Assembly: GCA_038745535.1 (NCBI GenBank)
Contig: JBCDLI010000047.1
Span: 1 to 19,148 of the forward strand
DNA from: JBCDLI01 sp038745535
GTDB taxonomy: Bacteria > Pseudomonadota > Alphaproteobacteria > Rhizobiales > Rhizobiaceae
Direction of reading: 5' to 3'
DNA length: 19,148 nucleotides
Below, in pieces: positions 9,145-16,932 of this stretch. The position numbers and the translations under genes are program-made. The notes beneath the pieces were generated by a model. The model saw only the letters and a list, made by a program, of their open reading frames with translations, was not told where the DNA came from and did not search any database. Position 1 is the first letter of the stretch. Each line of letters opens with the position of its first letter.

Positions 9145-9173
9145 TGGTTAAAGGAAATGACAGGGGGTGCCAA
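9145..9173 (-). promoter_or_regulatory. Possible gltA promoter
   Basis: In the gltX-gltA gap, read on the minus strand, TTGGCA (9173-9168) and TAACCA (9150-9145) are 17 bases apart and would leave a leader of about 78 bases before the gltA ATG. The -10 is poor, so this is only the best of weak candidates. The rest of the 157-base gap shows nothing else I can support. Confidence 0.22.
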
Positions 9174-9224
9174 GCTAGCCCAAAGCCGAACGCTTCGCAC
9201 CGCACCATAAGATGCGCCGCGATT

Positions 9225-10652
9225 TTATTGCAGCGCGTCAGAAATGCGACCCAAGGTCTCTTCGCGGCCGAGAATTGACATCAGATCGATCACGCCGGGC
9301 GAGGGAAGCCCACCGGTCAGTGCGGCCCGTATGGGCTGCATGACTTTGCCAACTTTCAGTTCTCGGACCTCCGCAAGCGCGCGCAATGCAGCGTCGGTGC
9401 TTTCCGCAGTCCAGTCATCAAGACTGTTTAGAGTTTCGAACACGAGGTTTAATCGAGCTCGAGTGGCGTCGTCTGCTAACTGTTGCTGAGCTTTGTCGTT
9501 GAGCGCAATGGGACGCTGGCTGGTAATGAAGCCGGTACTTTCTGCAAGTTCTACAAGCGTCTTTGCCCGTTCTGCTAAGGCTGGAATAGCGGCTTCTATG
9601 CGAGCGCGAAGCGTGTCGTCGCGCAGCGCTCTTCCGAAGTCAGTAAGGCTATCGGCCTGTGCGGACAGTTCTTTGAGGGCATCGATGAGTTCTTCCGTCG
9701 CCGCGGAACGCATGTAGTGGCCGTTCAGCGCCTCCAATTTCTGAAAGTCAAAACGCGCTGCGCCTTTGTTGATATCGGGAAGATTGAACCACTCGATCAT
9801 CTGCGCGTCAGACATGATTTCGTCATCGCCATGGCTCCAGCCAAGACGAGCTAGATAGTTACGAAGTGCCGAAGGGAGGTAGCCCATGTCGCGGTAAGCT
9901 TCGACGCCAAGTGCACCATGACGTTTTGAAAGTTTTGCGCCGTCGGGCCCGTGGATCAGCGGAATGTGCGCCATCTCTGGCACCGTCCATCCCATAGCCT
10001 CGTAGATAACTTGCTGACGTGCAGCGTTTGTAAGGTGATCGTCGCCGCGAATGACGTGCGTGACCCCCATGTCGTGGTCATCGACCACCACGGCGAGCAT
10101 ATAAGTAGGCGTGCCATCGGACCGCAGGATGACAAAATCGTCGAGATCAACATTTGGAAAACTGACATCGCCCTGCACATGATCGCCAACGATGGTCGCT
10201 CCGTCTGTTGGCGCCTTAATCCTAATAACAGGGTCAACGCCTTCGGGCGCCTCGGCTTCATCGCGATCCCGCCAACGGCCATCGTAGCGCGGCTGTTTTC
10301 CAGCCTCACGCGCCGCGTCTCGCATCGCCTCCAACTCTTCAGGAGTAGTATAACATTTATATGCGGCACCGCGGGCTAAGAGTTCATTTGCAATTTCGCG
10401 ATGTCGGTCGGCACGTTGAAATTGTGAGATTGGGTCGTCATCCCAATGCAGGCCCATCCAAGCCAGACCGGACTTGATCGCTTCCACCGCATCGTCCGAC
10501 GATCTGGCGCGGTCGGTATCCTCAATACGCAAAAGCATTCTTCCGCCCGTGTGCTTTGCATACAGCCAGTTGAAAAGCGCTGTCCGCGCACCGCCGATGT
10601 GCAGAAATCCGGTGGGCGAGGGTGCAAAACGCGTGACGACCTGTCCGCTCAT
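9225..10652 (-). CDS. gltX: Glutamyl-tRNA synthetase
   Basis: This class I aminoacyl-tRNA synthetase charges tRNA with glutamate. The 475-residue protein shows the HIGH-type motif HIGG at 18-21 in RFAPSPTGFLHIGGARTALFN, LRIEDTDRARS at about 41-51, the tRNA-acceptor region with VIRGDDHLTNAARQ at about 200-212, and the KMSKS-type KLSKRHGA at 240-247. The anticodon-binding helical domain follows. Many alphaproteobacteria carry two gltX copies, one of which charges tRNA(Gln) for later amidation by GatCAB; which role this copy has cannot be decided here. It starts at ATG 10652, diverges from comEC across 199 bases, and is followed by gltA. Confidence 0.95.
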   Translation of the reverse strand: MSGQVVTRFAPSPTGFLHIGGARTALFNWLYAKHTGGRMLLRIEDTDRARSSDDAVEAIKSGLAWMGLHWDDDPISQFQRADRHREIANELLARGAAYKCYTTPEELEAMRDAAREAGKQPRYDGRWRDRDEAEAPEGVDPVIRIKAPTDGATIVGDHVQGDVSFPNVDLDDFVILRSDGTPTYMLAVVVDDHDMGVTHVIRGDDHLTNAARQQVIYEAMGWTVPEMAHIPLIHGPDGAKLSKRHGALGVEAYRDMGYLPSALRNYLARLGWSHGDDEIMSDAQMIEWFNLPDINKGAARFDFQKLEALNGHYMRSAATEELIDALKELSAQADSLTDFGRALRDDTLRARIEAAIPALAERAKTLVELAESTGFITSQRPIALNDKAQQQLADDATRARLNLVFETLNSLDDWTAESTDAALRALAEVRELKVGKVMQPIRAALTGGLPSPGVIDLMSILGREETLGRISDALQ

Positions 10653-10767
10653 TGGTGAAACTCCAAAAGGTCAGTTTTCTGAGATGGATGGTCTCTAGTT
10701 TCGGATGTCTGACTGCGCAACCACGCTGTGCCTCCCGTTCGTGAATGCGATGTGAAACCGCTTCGGT

Positions 10768-10782
10768 GTTCGCCAAGCGTTC
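10768..10782 (+). promoter_or_regulatory. Candidate LexA (SOS) box upstream of comEC
   Basis: GTTC at 10768-10771 and GTTC at 10779-10782 are separated by exactly seven bases (GCCAAGC). This is the alphaproteobacterial LexA consensus GTTC-N7-GTTC. It lies 69 bases before the comEC GTG and 115 bases before the gltX ATG on the other strand. Such a match is expected by chance about 0.6 times in a window of this size on both strands, so position is the main support. The spacer is GC-rich, unlike the AT-rich one at lexA. Confidence 0.42.
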
Positions 10783-10820
10783 ACGGTCAAAATTTGACTC
10801 CATCAGTGTTCGCGGGCGCA

Positions 10821-10840
10821 CGCTCCTTCGCGAAGGCGCG
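10821..10840. repeat. Palindrome in the comEC leader
   Basis: The perfect 12-base palindrome CCTTCGCGAAGG (10825-10836) extends to 18 of 20 paired positions over 10821-10840. It ends 11 bases before the comEC start and just before the purine-rich GGAAAAG. With almost no loop it is more likely a protein site, or chance in GC-rich DNA, than an RNA hairpin. Confidence 0.35.
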
Positions 10841-10851
10841 GAAAAGCTAAA

Positions 10852-13359
10852 GTGCAAAAGTCACGTGGATACAAAGAAGACGATGACCGAGCGGTCACCG
10901 CTCAATCACCTCAATACCACGTTGACGAGCGCTTTCACTGGGCCGTGGGCGCAACAGATCTGCTGCCGCCCGCGGGTGTTCCGACGGTGCCGCCCGCGAC
11001 TCAGAAGTTGCCCAATGCCGGTGCGCCAGAGGCTGATACATCCGCCGACGGTCGGGACAGGAAGGCAGCCCTCCGTTCACTGCGTCCTCGACTTGAGAGC
11101 TGGTTTCAAACCGCAGTTCAAACAGAGATACAAAAAGGTAGCTTCTTTGTTTGGACCCCAGTATTTCTAGGCGCTGGGTCAGTGGTCTATCTTCGCGCCG
11201 CTCCAGAACCGCAGATTACGCATTTGGTGTCCGGGCTGGCCTTTCTGGGCGTCATGACAGCGCTCGTGTTTGCCAAGGTCCAATCGTCGCTGCCACGGCT
11301 GCTCGCGCTTGCTGCTCTGTTGATGGTCGCAGGTGCTCTTGCGTCCAAAATGCAGACGGATCGGATCGGGACACAAATGCTTGGCAGTGCGATTTCCACG
11401 CACATCACCGGCGTCATTCAATCGATTGAGCGGCGCGCAAATGGGAGCGTGCGATTTACAATTGATCTGACTTCAACATCAAAACCAAAGCTCAAATATG
11501 CACCAGACCGGATCCGGGTGGTTGCGCGCAAGGTGGAGGGTCTGGACCGGTGGCCCTATGCAAACGGCTATTGGATCGAAGGTCGCGTCCGCCTGACACC
11601 GCCGTCTTCCCCGTTTCGTCCCGGTGGTTATGATTTTGCTTTTGCAAATTATTATGCGGGCATTGGAGCGAATGGGTTCTTTCTTGGAGCCGCACGCGTC
11701 GTTGGACCGAGACTAGAATACCAGCAAAGCCGTGCAGACGCGTTCAAATACGCAATTGACAACGCACGTATGCGGCTGGCTGACCGGATTACCGGCGGCG
11801 ATGAACCGTCTACAGGTTTGATCGTAGCATCCGCGCTTGTCACCGGCGATCGTTCGGCGATACCCGAAGAGGTGTCGGTGGCGCTTCGCCGTTCCGGCTT
11901 GGCGCATATTCTGGCAATATCCGGCCTGCATATGGCCCTAGTTTCGGGCACAATTCTATTCGCGGTACGAAGCGGAATGTCGCTCGCCCCGGCGATGTCA
12001 TCGCGTTGGCCAATTAAAAAATATGGAGCCACCGCTGCGCTTGCGTCAGCAACAGCTTACTTAATTATGTCGGGCGGAAGCGTGGCGACCCAACGCGCGT
12101 GGTTAATGTTGTCGATTATGCTTATCGCGCTCTGCCTAGATCGCTCAGCTGTGACGATGCGCAATTTGGCATTGGCAGCTGTATTCATTTTGCTGATTGC
12201 ACCAAATGAGGTGATGGGGCCGTCATTCCAGATGTCATTTGCGGCGACGGGAGCACTTATTGCCGTTTACAGGTCTCGGTTTGGAAGCTGGATGTTCTCA
12301 TTTGGCGCGAACGAAACAGCCCAGCCGCGTTTCATCTCGGTTGCCGCGCCATTCATTCGCTTCGCACTCGCACTGGTGACCACATCTATTGTTGCTGGGC
12401 TGGCAACGAGTATCTTCGCCGCTTACCACTTTAACCGCGTGGCGCCTTATGGACTGGTCGCCAATTTCATAGCGGTTCCTCTGGTATCGACCCTAGTCAT
12501 GCCGTTGGGTGTGCTCGGCGTTCTTGCGCTGCCGTTCGGTATAGAAGGCCCAATCTTCGGCGCAATGGGCTATTTCATAAATTTGGTCGTAGGCATCGCT
12601 ACTTGGGTGGTTGCGATATCGCCGCCCGGCGCGGTCGGCATCTTGCCCGATAGGTCGTATCTGTTGTTCGTCGCGGTGTTGGTTGGCTTATGCTTTTTGA
12701 AATCGAGCTTTCGTTACTTGGCGTTGCTTGTCATTGTTCCGGCGATCGGGGTTTGGCAGGCGAAGGACCGACCGGTGGCGATGTTGAGCGTCGACGCGAA
12801 ACAATTTGCGCTTGCTGTTGATTCTATCATGCCGGACGGCAGCGGCGCACGCGCCCTTATTTTTAATCGCAACCGACCGAATGGCTTTACAACCGAGCAG
12901 TGGCTTCCTGCTGTAGCAGCGCAAGATTTTTCAAGCGCCACGCAGTTGGATCAGGATCCACGTGACTTTGAAGACGTATTCGACAACTCCATGGTTTGCG
13001 GACCAAATACCTGCCTAGCAAACGTCAACTATGCGAGCCGGGAAGGACGGATCGTGTATTTGAACAAAGTCAGCGATAACAACTTTTGCGCAACCGCAGA
13101 TTTAATTGTTCATGCCTATGCACCGGCGACCAAAACCTGCGGTTCCAAACGATCCGCTGCGGTTGAACTAACAGCACAGGACTTGGCGTTGAGGGGCGCA
13201 GCCATGATTTACGTGGCGGAGAAGCCGGCAGGAATTGATGAAACGAACCCCTTCGAAATCATCTTTGCATTGGGCGTATCCGAAAGGCCTTGGAACGCAT
13301 CGCGCGTCTATGGCCGCGCCGCAAGAAACTTAGATGAGTGGAAGCCCAAGCGCCAGTGA
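10852..13359 (+). CDS. comEC: ComEC/Rec2-family DNA uptake channel protein
   Basis: ComEC is the inner-membrane channel through which single-stranded DNA enters the cytoplasm in natural transformation. The 835-residue protein has a hydrophilic N-terminal stretch of about 95 residues, two or three membrane segments (about 100-165), a soluble OB-like domain (about 170-290) and the Competence domain. The family hallmark SGLAHILAISGLHMALVSG lies at about 348-366, and many membrane helices follow to about 635. The last 200 residues do not show the metallo-beta-lactamase HxHxDH motif of long ComEC proteins; they carry four Cys (716, 721, 746, 763). The GTG start at 10852 follows GGAAAAG; a later start is possible because the N-terminal stretch is poorly constrained. 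It converges on lexA with 20 bases between the stops. Whether this organism is transformable is unknown. Confidence 0.9.
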   Translation: MQKSRGYKEDDDRAVTAQSPQYHVDERFHWAVGATDLLPPAGVPTVPPATQKLPNAGAPEADTSADGRDRKAALRSLRPRLESWFQTAVQTEIQKGSFFVWTPVFLGAGSVVYLRAAPEPQITHLVSGLAFLGVMTALVFAKVQSSLPRLLALAALLMVAGALASKMQTDRIGTQMLGSAISTHITGVIQSIERRANGSVRFTIDLTSTSKPKLKYAPDRIRVVARKVEGLDRWPYANGYWIEGRVRLTPPSSPFRPGGYDFAFANYYAGIGANGFFLGAARVVGPRLEYQQSRADAFKYAIDNARMRLADRITGGDEPSTGLIVASALVTGDRSAIPEEVSVALRRSGLAHILAISGLHMALVSGTILFAVRSGMSLAPAMSSRWPIKKYGATAALASATAYLIMSGGSVATQRAWLMLSIMLIALCLDRSAVTMRNLALAAVFILLIAPNEVMGPSFQMSFAATGALIAVYRSRFGSWMFSFGANETAQPRFISVAAPFIRFALALVTTSIVAGLATSIFAAYHFNRVAPYGLVANFIAVPLVSTLVMPLGVLGVLALPFGIEGPIFGAMGYFINLVVGIATWVVAISPPGAVGILPDRSYLLFVAVLVGLCFLKSSFRYLALLVIVPAIGVWQAKDRPVAMLSVDAKQFALAVDSIMPDGSGARALIFNRNRPNGFTTEQWLPAVAAQDFSSATQLDQDPRDFEDVFDNSMVCGPNTCLANVNYASREGRIVYLNKVSDNNFCATADLIVHAYAPATKTCGSKRSAAVELTAQDLALRGAAMIYVAEKPAGIDETNPFEIIFALGVSERPWNASRVYGRAARNLDEWKPKRQ

Positions 13360-13379
13360 CGTTTCCGCTACCTCACTGC

Positions 13380-14096
13380 TCAGTTGTAGGTGCGCACCAG
13401 ACCGGCCAGTTTACCCTGTACCCGCACCCTGTCGGGGCCAAAAATACGTGTTTCATAGGCTGGGTTAGCGGCTTCAAGCGCAATGGAAGCGCCCTTGCGC
13501 CGAAAGCGCTTCAGCGTCGCTTCCTCATCGTCCACAAGCGCCACGACTATTTCCCCCGGCGCTGCGTTCTCTGTCTTCTTTATGATGACAGTGTCACCAT
13601 CGAGAATGCCCGCTTCGATCATCGAATCGCCCTCAACCTCAAGTGCATAAAATTCCCCTTTGGTGATCATGTCCGGCGGGACGACAACCGAGCGCGTTTT
13701 GTGTTCGATTGCGCTGATCGGTACACCGGCAGCGATTTTTCCCATGACAGGGATGTCCACTGCATCGTTTGCAGCAGAAGCGGCGGGTCGCTCGACTGCT
13801 GCTGGCGCAACCGGTTGTCCTTTGCCACCGATGACGACGCTTGGAGAAAAGCTTCCCCTCTGAGGCGCGCGCGATGCGAGCGCGTCCGGCATCTTAATGA
13901 CTTCCAATGCACGGGCTCTGTTGGGCAGCCGCCTAATGAAACCACGCTCTTCAAGCGCTGTAATCAACCGGTGAATGCCTGACTTTGATGCAAGGTCCAA
14001 CGCTTCCTTCATCTCATCGAATGATGGCGGAACACCTGTCTCGTTCAAACGGTTATTGATGAAGACGAGAAGGTCGAGTTGCTTGCGTGTCAGCAT
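13380..14096 (-). CDS. lexA: LexA SOS repressor
   Basis: LexA represses DNA-damage genes and inactivates itself when RecA filaments stimulate its autoproteolysis. The 238-residue protein has an N-terminal winged helix (MLTRKQLDLLVFINN; the recognition region runs to about residue 65), an Ala/Pro-rich linker of about 45 residues, and an S24 peptidase domain. The cleavage bond is Ala123-Gly124 in GKIAAGVPI. The catalytic pair is Ser158 in EGDSMIEAG and Lys196 in EATLKRF. The long linker is typical of alphaproteobacterial LexA. A LexA box overlaps its own promoter (see 14132-14160), so it should be autoregulated. Accessory phage-like DNA begins directly upstream. Confidence 0.97.
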   Translation of the reverse strand: MLTRKQLDLLVFINNRLNETGVPPSFDEMKEALDLASKSGIHRLITALEERGFIRRLPNRARALEVIKMPDALASRAPQRGSFSPSVVIGGKGQPVAPAAVERPAASAANDAVDIPVMGKIAAGVPISAIEHKTRSVVVPPDMITKGEFYALEVEGDSMIEAGILDGDTVIIKKTENAAPGEIVVALVDDEEATLKRFRRKGASIALEAANPAYETRIFGPDRVRVQGKLAGLVRTYN

Positions 14097-14131
14097 GGAT
14101 CACCGGAATCAAACAGAAACAAAGTTAGAAC

Positions 14132-14160
14132 AAAGTATCTGTTCTTTATGTGTTCTGCAA
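14132..14160 (-). promoter_or_regulatory. lexA promoter with LexA box in the spacer
   Basis: Read on the minus strand, TTGCAG (14160-14155) and TACTTT (14137-14132) are exactly 17 bases apart, a plausible -35/-10 pair. Between them lies GAAC-ACATAAA-GAAC (14155-14141), a perfect alphaproteobacterial LexA box; on the + strand it reads GTTC-N7-GTTC. A bound repressor would block RNA polymerase at its own gene. A further AGAAC-N9-GTTCT dyad overlaps it at 14127-14145. Confidence 0.88.
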
Positions 14161-14449
14161 CAGGTCCGGAAAACAAAAACACCGCCTTGTGTAGCCGAGA
14201 AATTTGCGGGGGAATTAGCGGTGGAAGTTGCAGGGGGATAGCGAAAAACAAGCAATTGATTTTGCGCGTTATATTGGCGTTTTGGCTGCATTTAATCAAT
14301 TTGGAATAACCCTAAAAATACGAAATCCCCTGCAAACACCGCCAGTGTTGATTTTATTATGTTTTTTCGGGTTTTTCGCGTTTTGTGATTGGCAGAAAAA
14401 TGCTGAGGAAGGAACAATTAAGGAAGTTTAACCACTCCCTTCATAGTTC
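14161..14449. mobile_element. Gene-free AT-rich region: candidate left end of the Mu-like element
   Basis: No convincing gene lies here. Three related sites stand out: TTGCGGGGGAATTAGCG at 14204-14220, TTGCAGGGGGATAGCG at 14228-14243 in the same orientation, and TTGCAGGGGATTTCG inverted at 14321-14335. AAACACCGCC occurs twice (14177-14186 and 14334-14343). A full match to the IHF consensus (YAA-N4-TTGATW) is at 14249-14261, between the direct and inverted sites. Mu-like phages have several transposase-binding sites at the left end, before the repressor gene, so this is where they should be. The exact terminus and its target-site repeat are not identified. Confidence 0.5.
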
Positions 14450-14914
14450 TTATTTGAGTGCGTTTCGACATAAGTCGGTAAGCTCTGGCATGTTGCCACT
14501 ATCGTAGTAGGATAACCAAAAATCCATTGCGTTTTCAGGATCACTAACCGTCAGGCCGGATTTGAGAATAGCGGTTGAACTAATGGCGACAGCCATTGGA
14601 AATAACCGTGCGAACAACGCAGCCATTTCCATTGTTGGGCGCTCTGTTTCCTTAGAGCCCGAAGCGGATTTGAATATCGCGTGCAATGCAACCGCCCGCG
14701 CTATGTTCTGAGCTTCGACATCTTTCCCAGCCCAATCGGAATAATCAAAACCATAGTTTTCCCGTAATTGTGTTTGAGCCGCCGCTGGTACTTTTCCGCG
14801 GCTTCTCCAATTCGCAACTGCTTGGCGGCTCACGCCGGTCGCCTTCGCGAGGTCTTCATCTGTTTTCAGCGATAAAGCTGCTTTTGCAGCGTCTAAAAAA
14901 TGATTTGCGTCCAT
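14450..14914 (-). CDS. Phage CI-type repressor of the Mu-like element
   Basis: This 154-residue protein starts with a helix-turn-helix at about 20-44: DEDLAKATGVSRQAVANWRSRGKVPA. That is the pattern of the CI-repressor N-terminal family (recognition helix SRQAVANWRSRG). The C-terminal part has a hydrophobic run (MAALFARLFPMAVAISSTAIL) and no S24 peptidase Ser/Lys pair, so it would not be cleaved like LexA or lambda CI. It is transcribed away from the Ner-like gene and the transposase, as c is in phage Mu, and probably represses their promoter. AGGA lies just before the ATG. Strong for a phage-type repressor; its own operator is only guessed. Confidence 0.8.
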   Translation of the reverse strand: MDANHFLDAAKAALSLKTDEDLAKATGVSRQAVANWRSRGKVPAAAQTQLRENYGFDYSDWAGKDVEAQNIARAVALHAIFKSASGSKETERPTMEMAALFARLFPMAVAISSTAILKSGLTVSDPENAMDFWLSYYDSGNMPELTDLCRNALK

Positions 14915-14959
14915 GTCCTATCCGTTGACATAGGCGAGAATTGTGTACAAAGTCACTTT
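14914..14959. promoter_or_regulatory. Divergent control region between repressor and Ner-like gene
   Basis: These 45 bases must hold the early promoters. Two overlapping inverted repeats are visible: TGTC (14914-14917) with GACA (14927-14930), and CCTAT (14917-14921) with ATAGG (14930-14934). TTGACA at 14926-14931 is a perfect -35 for the rightward genes, though no good -10 follows at 16-18 bases. The dyads lie over this -35, as an operator would. Confidence 0.45.
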
Positions 14960-15169
14960 ATGGAAATCCAATACCGCGAACCTAGTCTAAAACTGTATCA
15001 ACTCGTCCGTGCAGAACTCGTTAAACAGGGTACTTCGTTTGCACGGTGGTGCAAAGAGCACGACGTTGATCGAACAACGGCTCATTCGGCCCTGCTTGGC
15101 CGTCATAACGGGCCAAAAGGTAAGGCTCTTCGGATGCGTTTGATCAAAGCGGCGAAGCTCGGCAAGTGA
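14960..15169 (+). CDS. Small Ner-like DNA-binding protein
   Basis: A 69-residue basic protein lies between the repressor and the transposase, where Mu and its relatives encode Ner, the second early regulator. It has a helical, HTH-like layout: LYQLVRAELVKQG, SFARWCKEHDVDRTTAHSAL, then a basic KGKALRMRLIKAAKLGK tail. I use ATG 14960; the frame stays open upstream to 14900 but that part crosses the control region and overlaps the repressor start. The stop overlaps the transposase GTG (GTGA at 15166-15169), so the two are translationally coupled. Function is inferred from position and size; the sequence is not an obvious Ner homologue by eye. Confidence 0.65.
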   Translation: MEIQYREPSLKLYQLVRAELVKQGTSFARWCKEHDVDRTTAHSALLGRHNGPKGKALRMRLIKAAKLGK

Positions 15170-16932
15170 CCGTGGCACTGCTCACAACTGCGCAGTTTGG
15201 GCAGCTTGTCGGCGTCACAGAACGGCATGCCCGCACCATCTTTGAACAAGAGCGCTATAAGGGCAGGCCGATAGGCATTGCGACGATTGACGGCGTTCGC
15301 GCTCGCGGTGGTATTCAACGCCTCTGCCACGTACAAACGCTGCCTGAACGTCTTCAAAAGGCCGTTGCGGAACAACAGATCGAAACGGTCGATCTGGAAG
15401 GTGTCGACTTCACGGCGAAACAAGTTCACGAGATGGAAACGCGGTTTCGCATTCTCGCACCGATCATCGCTGAAAAGCCACGGTCACCGGAACGGGTTGC
15501 AGCCCGAAACCAGATCATCGGAACCAGTTTCCTCGATTACAGGGGTACGGCCTGCGAAGTTACCTCTAAGCGGCTGGAAAAGTGGGAAAAGCGCTATCGC
15601 GAAGGCGGCTTTCTTGGCCTTGCCAGCACTCAACGCAAGTGGACTGAAAAGCCCATTATTTCCATGGAATGGGATCGTGTTGTCACGCTCTCGAAGGCAG
15701 ATAAAAGGCAGATTGAAGCCGATTTGAAACAGTACGTTCGGCGGCTCTTTGCTGCTGGAACGGCGATATCAGTGCTTCGCACACTGGCGCGAGAGGAGCT
15801 CACTAAACTCACTTTGCTTGCTGGTTTCAACGTTTTGCCGCACGAAGAATTATTTAAAATCTGCGACGTGAAAGCCGATTGGGCAAAGACCGAGAAGCGA
15901 TACGCGAAAGTTCACCAGTTCCAGAAGGACCACAAAGCCTATTCCGACCACCGGCCTTTTGTGGACCGTGGAGCCGATGGCACTTTGCCTAATGATGTTT
16001 GGGTTGCCGACGTTCACACGCTGGATATCCAGTTCGCCGTTGGAAACAAGGTGAAGACGGCATTCATGGTCGCGTTCATGGATTGGGCAACGCGCATCGT
16101 GATCTATGATGTGGTGCTCTATGCCGGACGCGCAGCGCCGAACAATGCCGACGTGATCGAAGTCTTCGGTCGGGCAGTCGAACGAATGGGCCTTCCTAAG
16201 CACATCATCTTCGACAACGGTTCGGAGTATAATTGGGCGGATTTTGTGCCCGATGCCCTACGGCTGAATATTCTCGCGCTCGACGGCGATCACACTGCAA
16301 ACCCGATCAAACGTGCCTTACCTTATAACGCGCGGGCAAAGCCGATTGAGGCGGTGTTTCGTGTTTTGGAGGAGAACTTTTTCAAGCATATTCAGGGGTA
16401 TATCGGCGGTAATCGTCATGCGACGAAGAAAATATCAAACCGCAAAACGCAAGCACCGCACGATAATTTTGAGCGGTTCGCTCAACAGTGTCGCGCGGCT
16501 GTTGAGATGTATCACAACACCGGAAGCAGCAAAGACGCCTTCCTGAAAGGCCAATCCCCCTATGAGGCGTTGAGGGCGTTTGAAGGCCAATGGAACCGCG
16601 TTGATTTAGATCCTCAACGGTTGCTTCGCGTGTTCACAACCAAAACTGACGTAGCGCTCGGAAGATCACAGTTTCGCTGGAAAAAGAAAGACTATGTGCA
16701 CAAGGCGCTTGCCGAGGTCTTCGACCGTAGGGTCACGATAAGAGCGCCGAAATACCACCACTTCACCCACATTGAGGTTCTGGACCGAAACGGCAACCAC
16801 CTCTGCTACGCGGAAACCAAAGAAGAGTATAAGTGGGATGATGTGCGCGGGGCGCAGTTTGCATCTGAACTGAACAAGGCGCAGCGGCAAGCTATTCAAG
16901 AGATGGCCGCCGGTTCCGCATCCTTTGCGTGA
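15166..16932 (+). CDS. MuA-like DDE transposase, 3' end replaced by IS DNA
   Basis: This protein would catalyse replicative transposition of a Mu-like phage. The N terminus has the Mu-type winged helix (LLTTAQFGQLVGVTERHARTI, then RARGGIQRLCHVQTLP). Helical DNA-binding regions follow to about 270. The catalytic core has Asp282 (VWVADVHT), Asp350 (IIFDNGSEY) and Glu395 (AKPIEAVF); MuA itself uses Asp269, Asp336 and Glu392. A beta-barrel-like Mu C-terminal domain runs to about 560 (YVHKALAEVFDRRVTI). The last ten or so codons (EMAAGSASFA) are not phage sequence: in another frame the same bases encode the IS3 motif DGRRFRILCVIDDF. The gene is therefore truncated near codon 578 and lacks the rest of the C-terminal region that in MuA contacts MuB and ClpX. 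No MuB gene follows. GTG 15166 overlaps the previous stop; GTG 15172 is an alternative. Confidence 0.88.
   Translation: MTVALLTTAQFGQLVGVTERHARTIFEQERYKGRPIGIATIDGVRARGGIQRLCHVQTLPERLQKAVAEQQIETVDLEGVDFTAKQVHEMETRFRILAPIIAEKPRSPERVAARNQIIGTSFLDYRGTACEVTSKRLEKWEKRYREGGFLGLASTQRKWTEKPIISMEWDRVVTLSKADKRQIEADLKQYVRRLFAAGTAISVLRTLAREELTKLTLLAGFNVLPHEELFKICDVKADWAKTEKRYAKVHQFQKDHKAYSDHRPFVDRGADGTLPNDVWVADVHTLDIQFAVGNKVKTAFMVAFMDWATRIVIYDVVLYAGRAAPNNADVIEVFGRAVERMGLPKHIIFDNGSEYNWADFVPDALRLNILALDGDHTANPIKRALPYNARAKPIEAVFRVLEENFFKHIQGYIGGNRHATKKISNRKTQAPHDNFERFAQQCRAAVEMYHNTGSSKDAFLKGQSPYEALRAFEGQWNRVDLDPQRLLRVFTTKTDVALGRSQFRWKKKDYVHKALAEVFDRRVTIRAPKYHHFTHIEVLDRNGNHLCYAETKEEYKWDDVRGAQFASELNKAQRQAIQEMAAGSASFA

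Noticed and set aside
9068..9208. N-terminal extension of gltA
   Set aside because: The ATG at 9067 has a strong ribosome site and gives the normal citrate synthase length; the extension has no family likeness.
13338..13982. 214-codon + strand frame over lexA
   Set aside because: It is antisense to lexA, whose protein is unmistakable.
14187..14195. TGTGTAGCC as the exact left terminus of the Mu-like element
   Set aside because: Mu-type ends often begin with TGT, but TGT occurs several times here and no target duplication can be checked with the right end missing.
14228..14431. 67-codon + strand frame in the region left of the phage repressor
   Set aside because: It crosses the repeat-bearing region, has no ribosome site and reads as low-sense hydrophobic residues; the repeats explain the DNA better.
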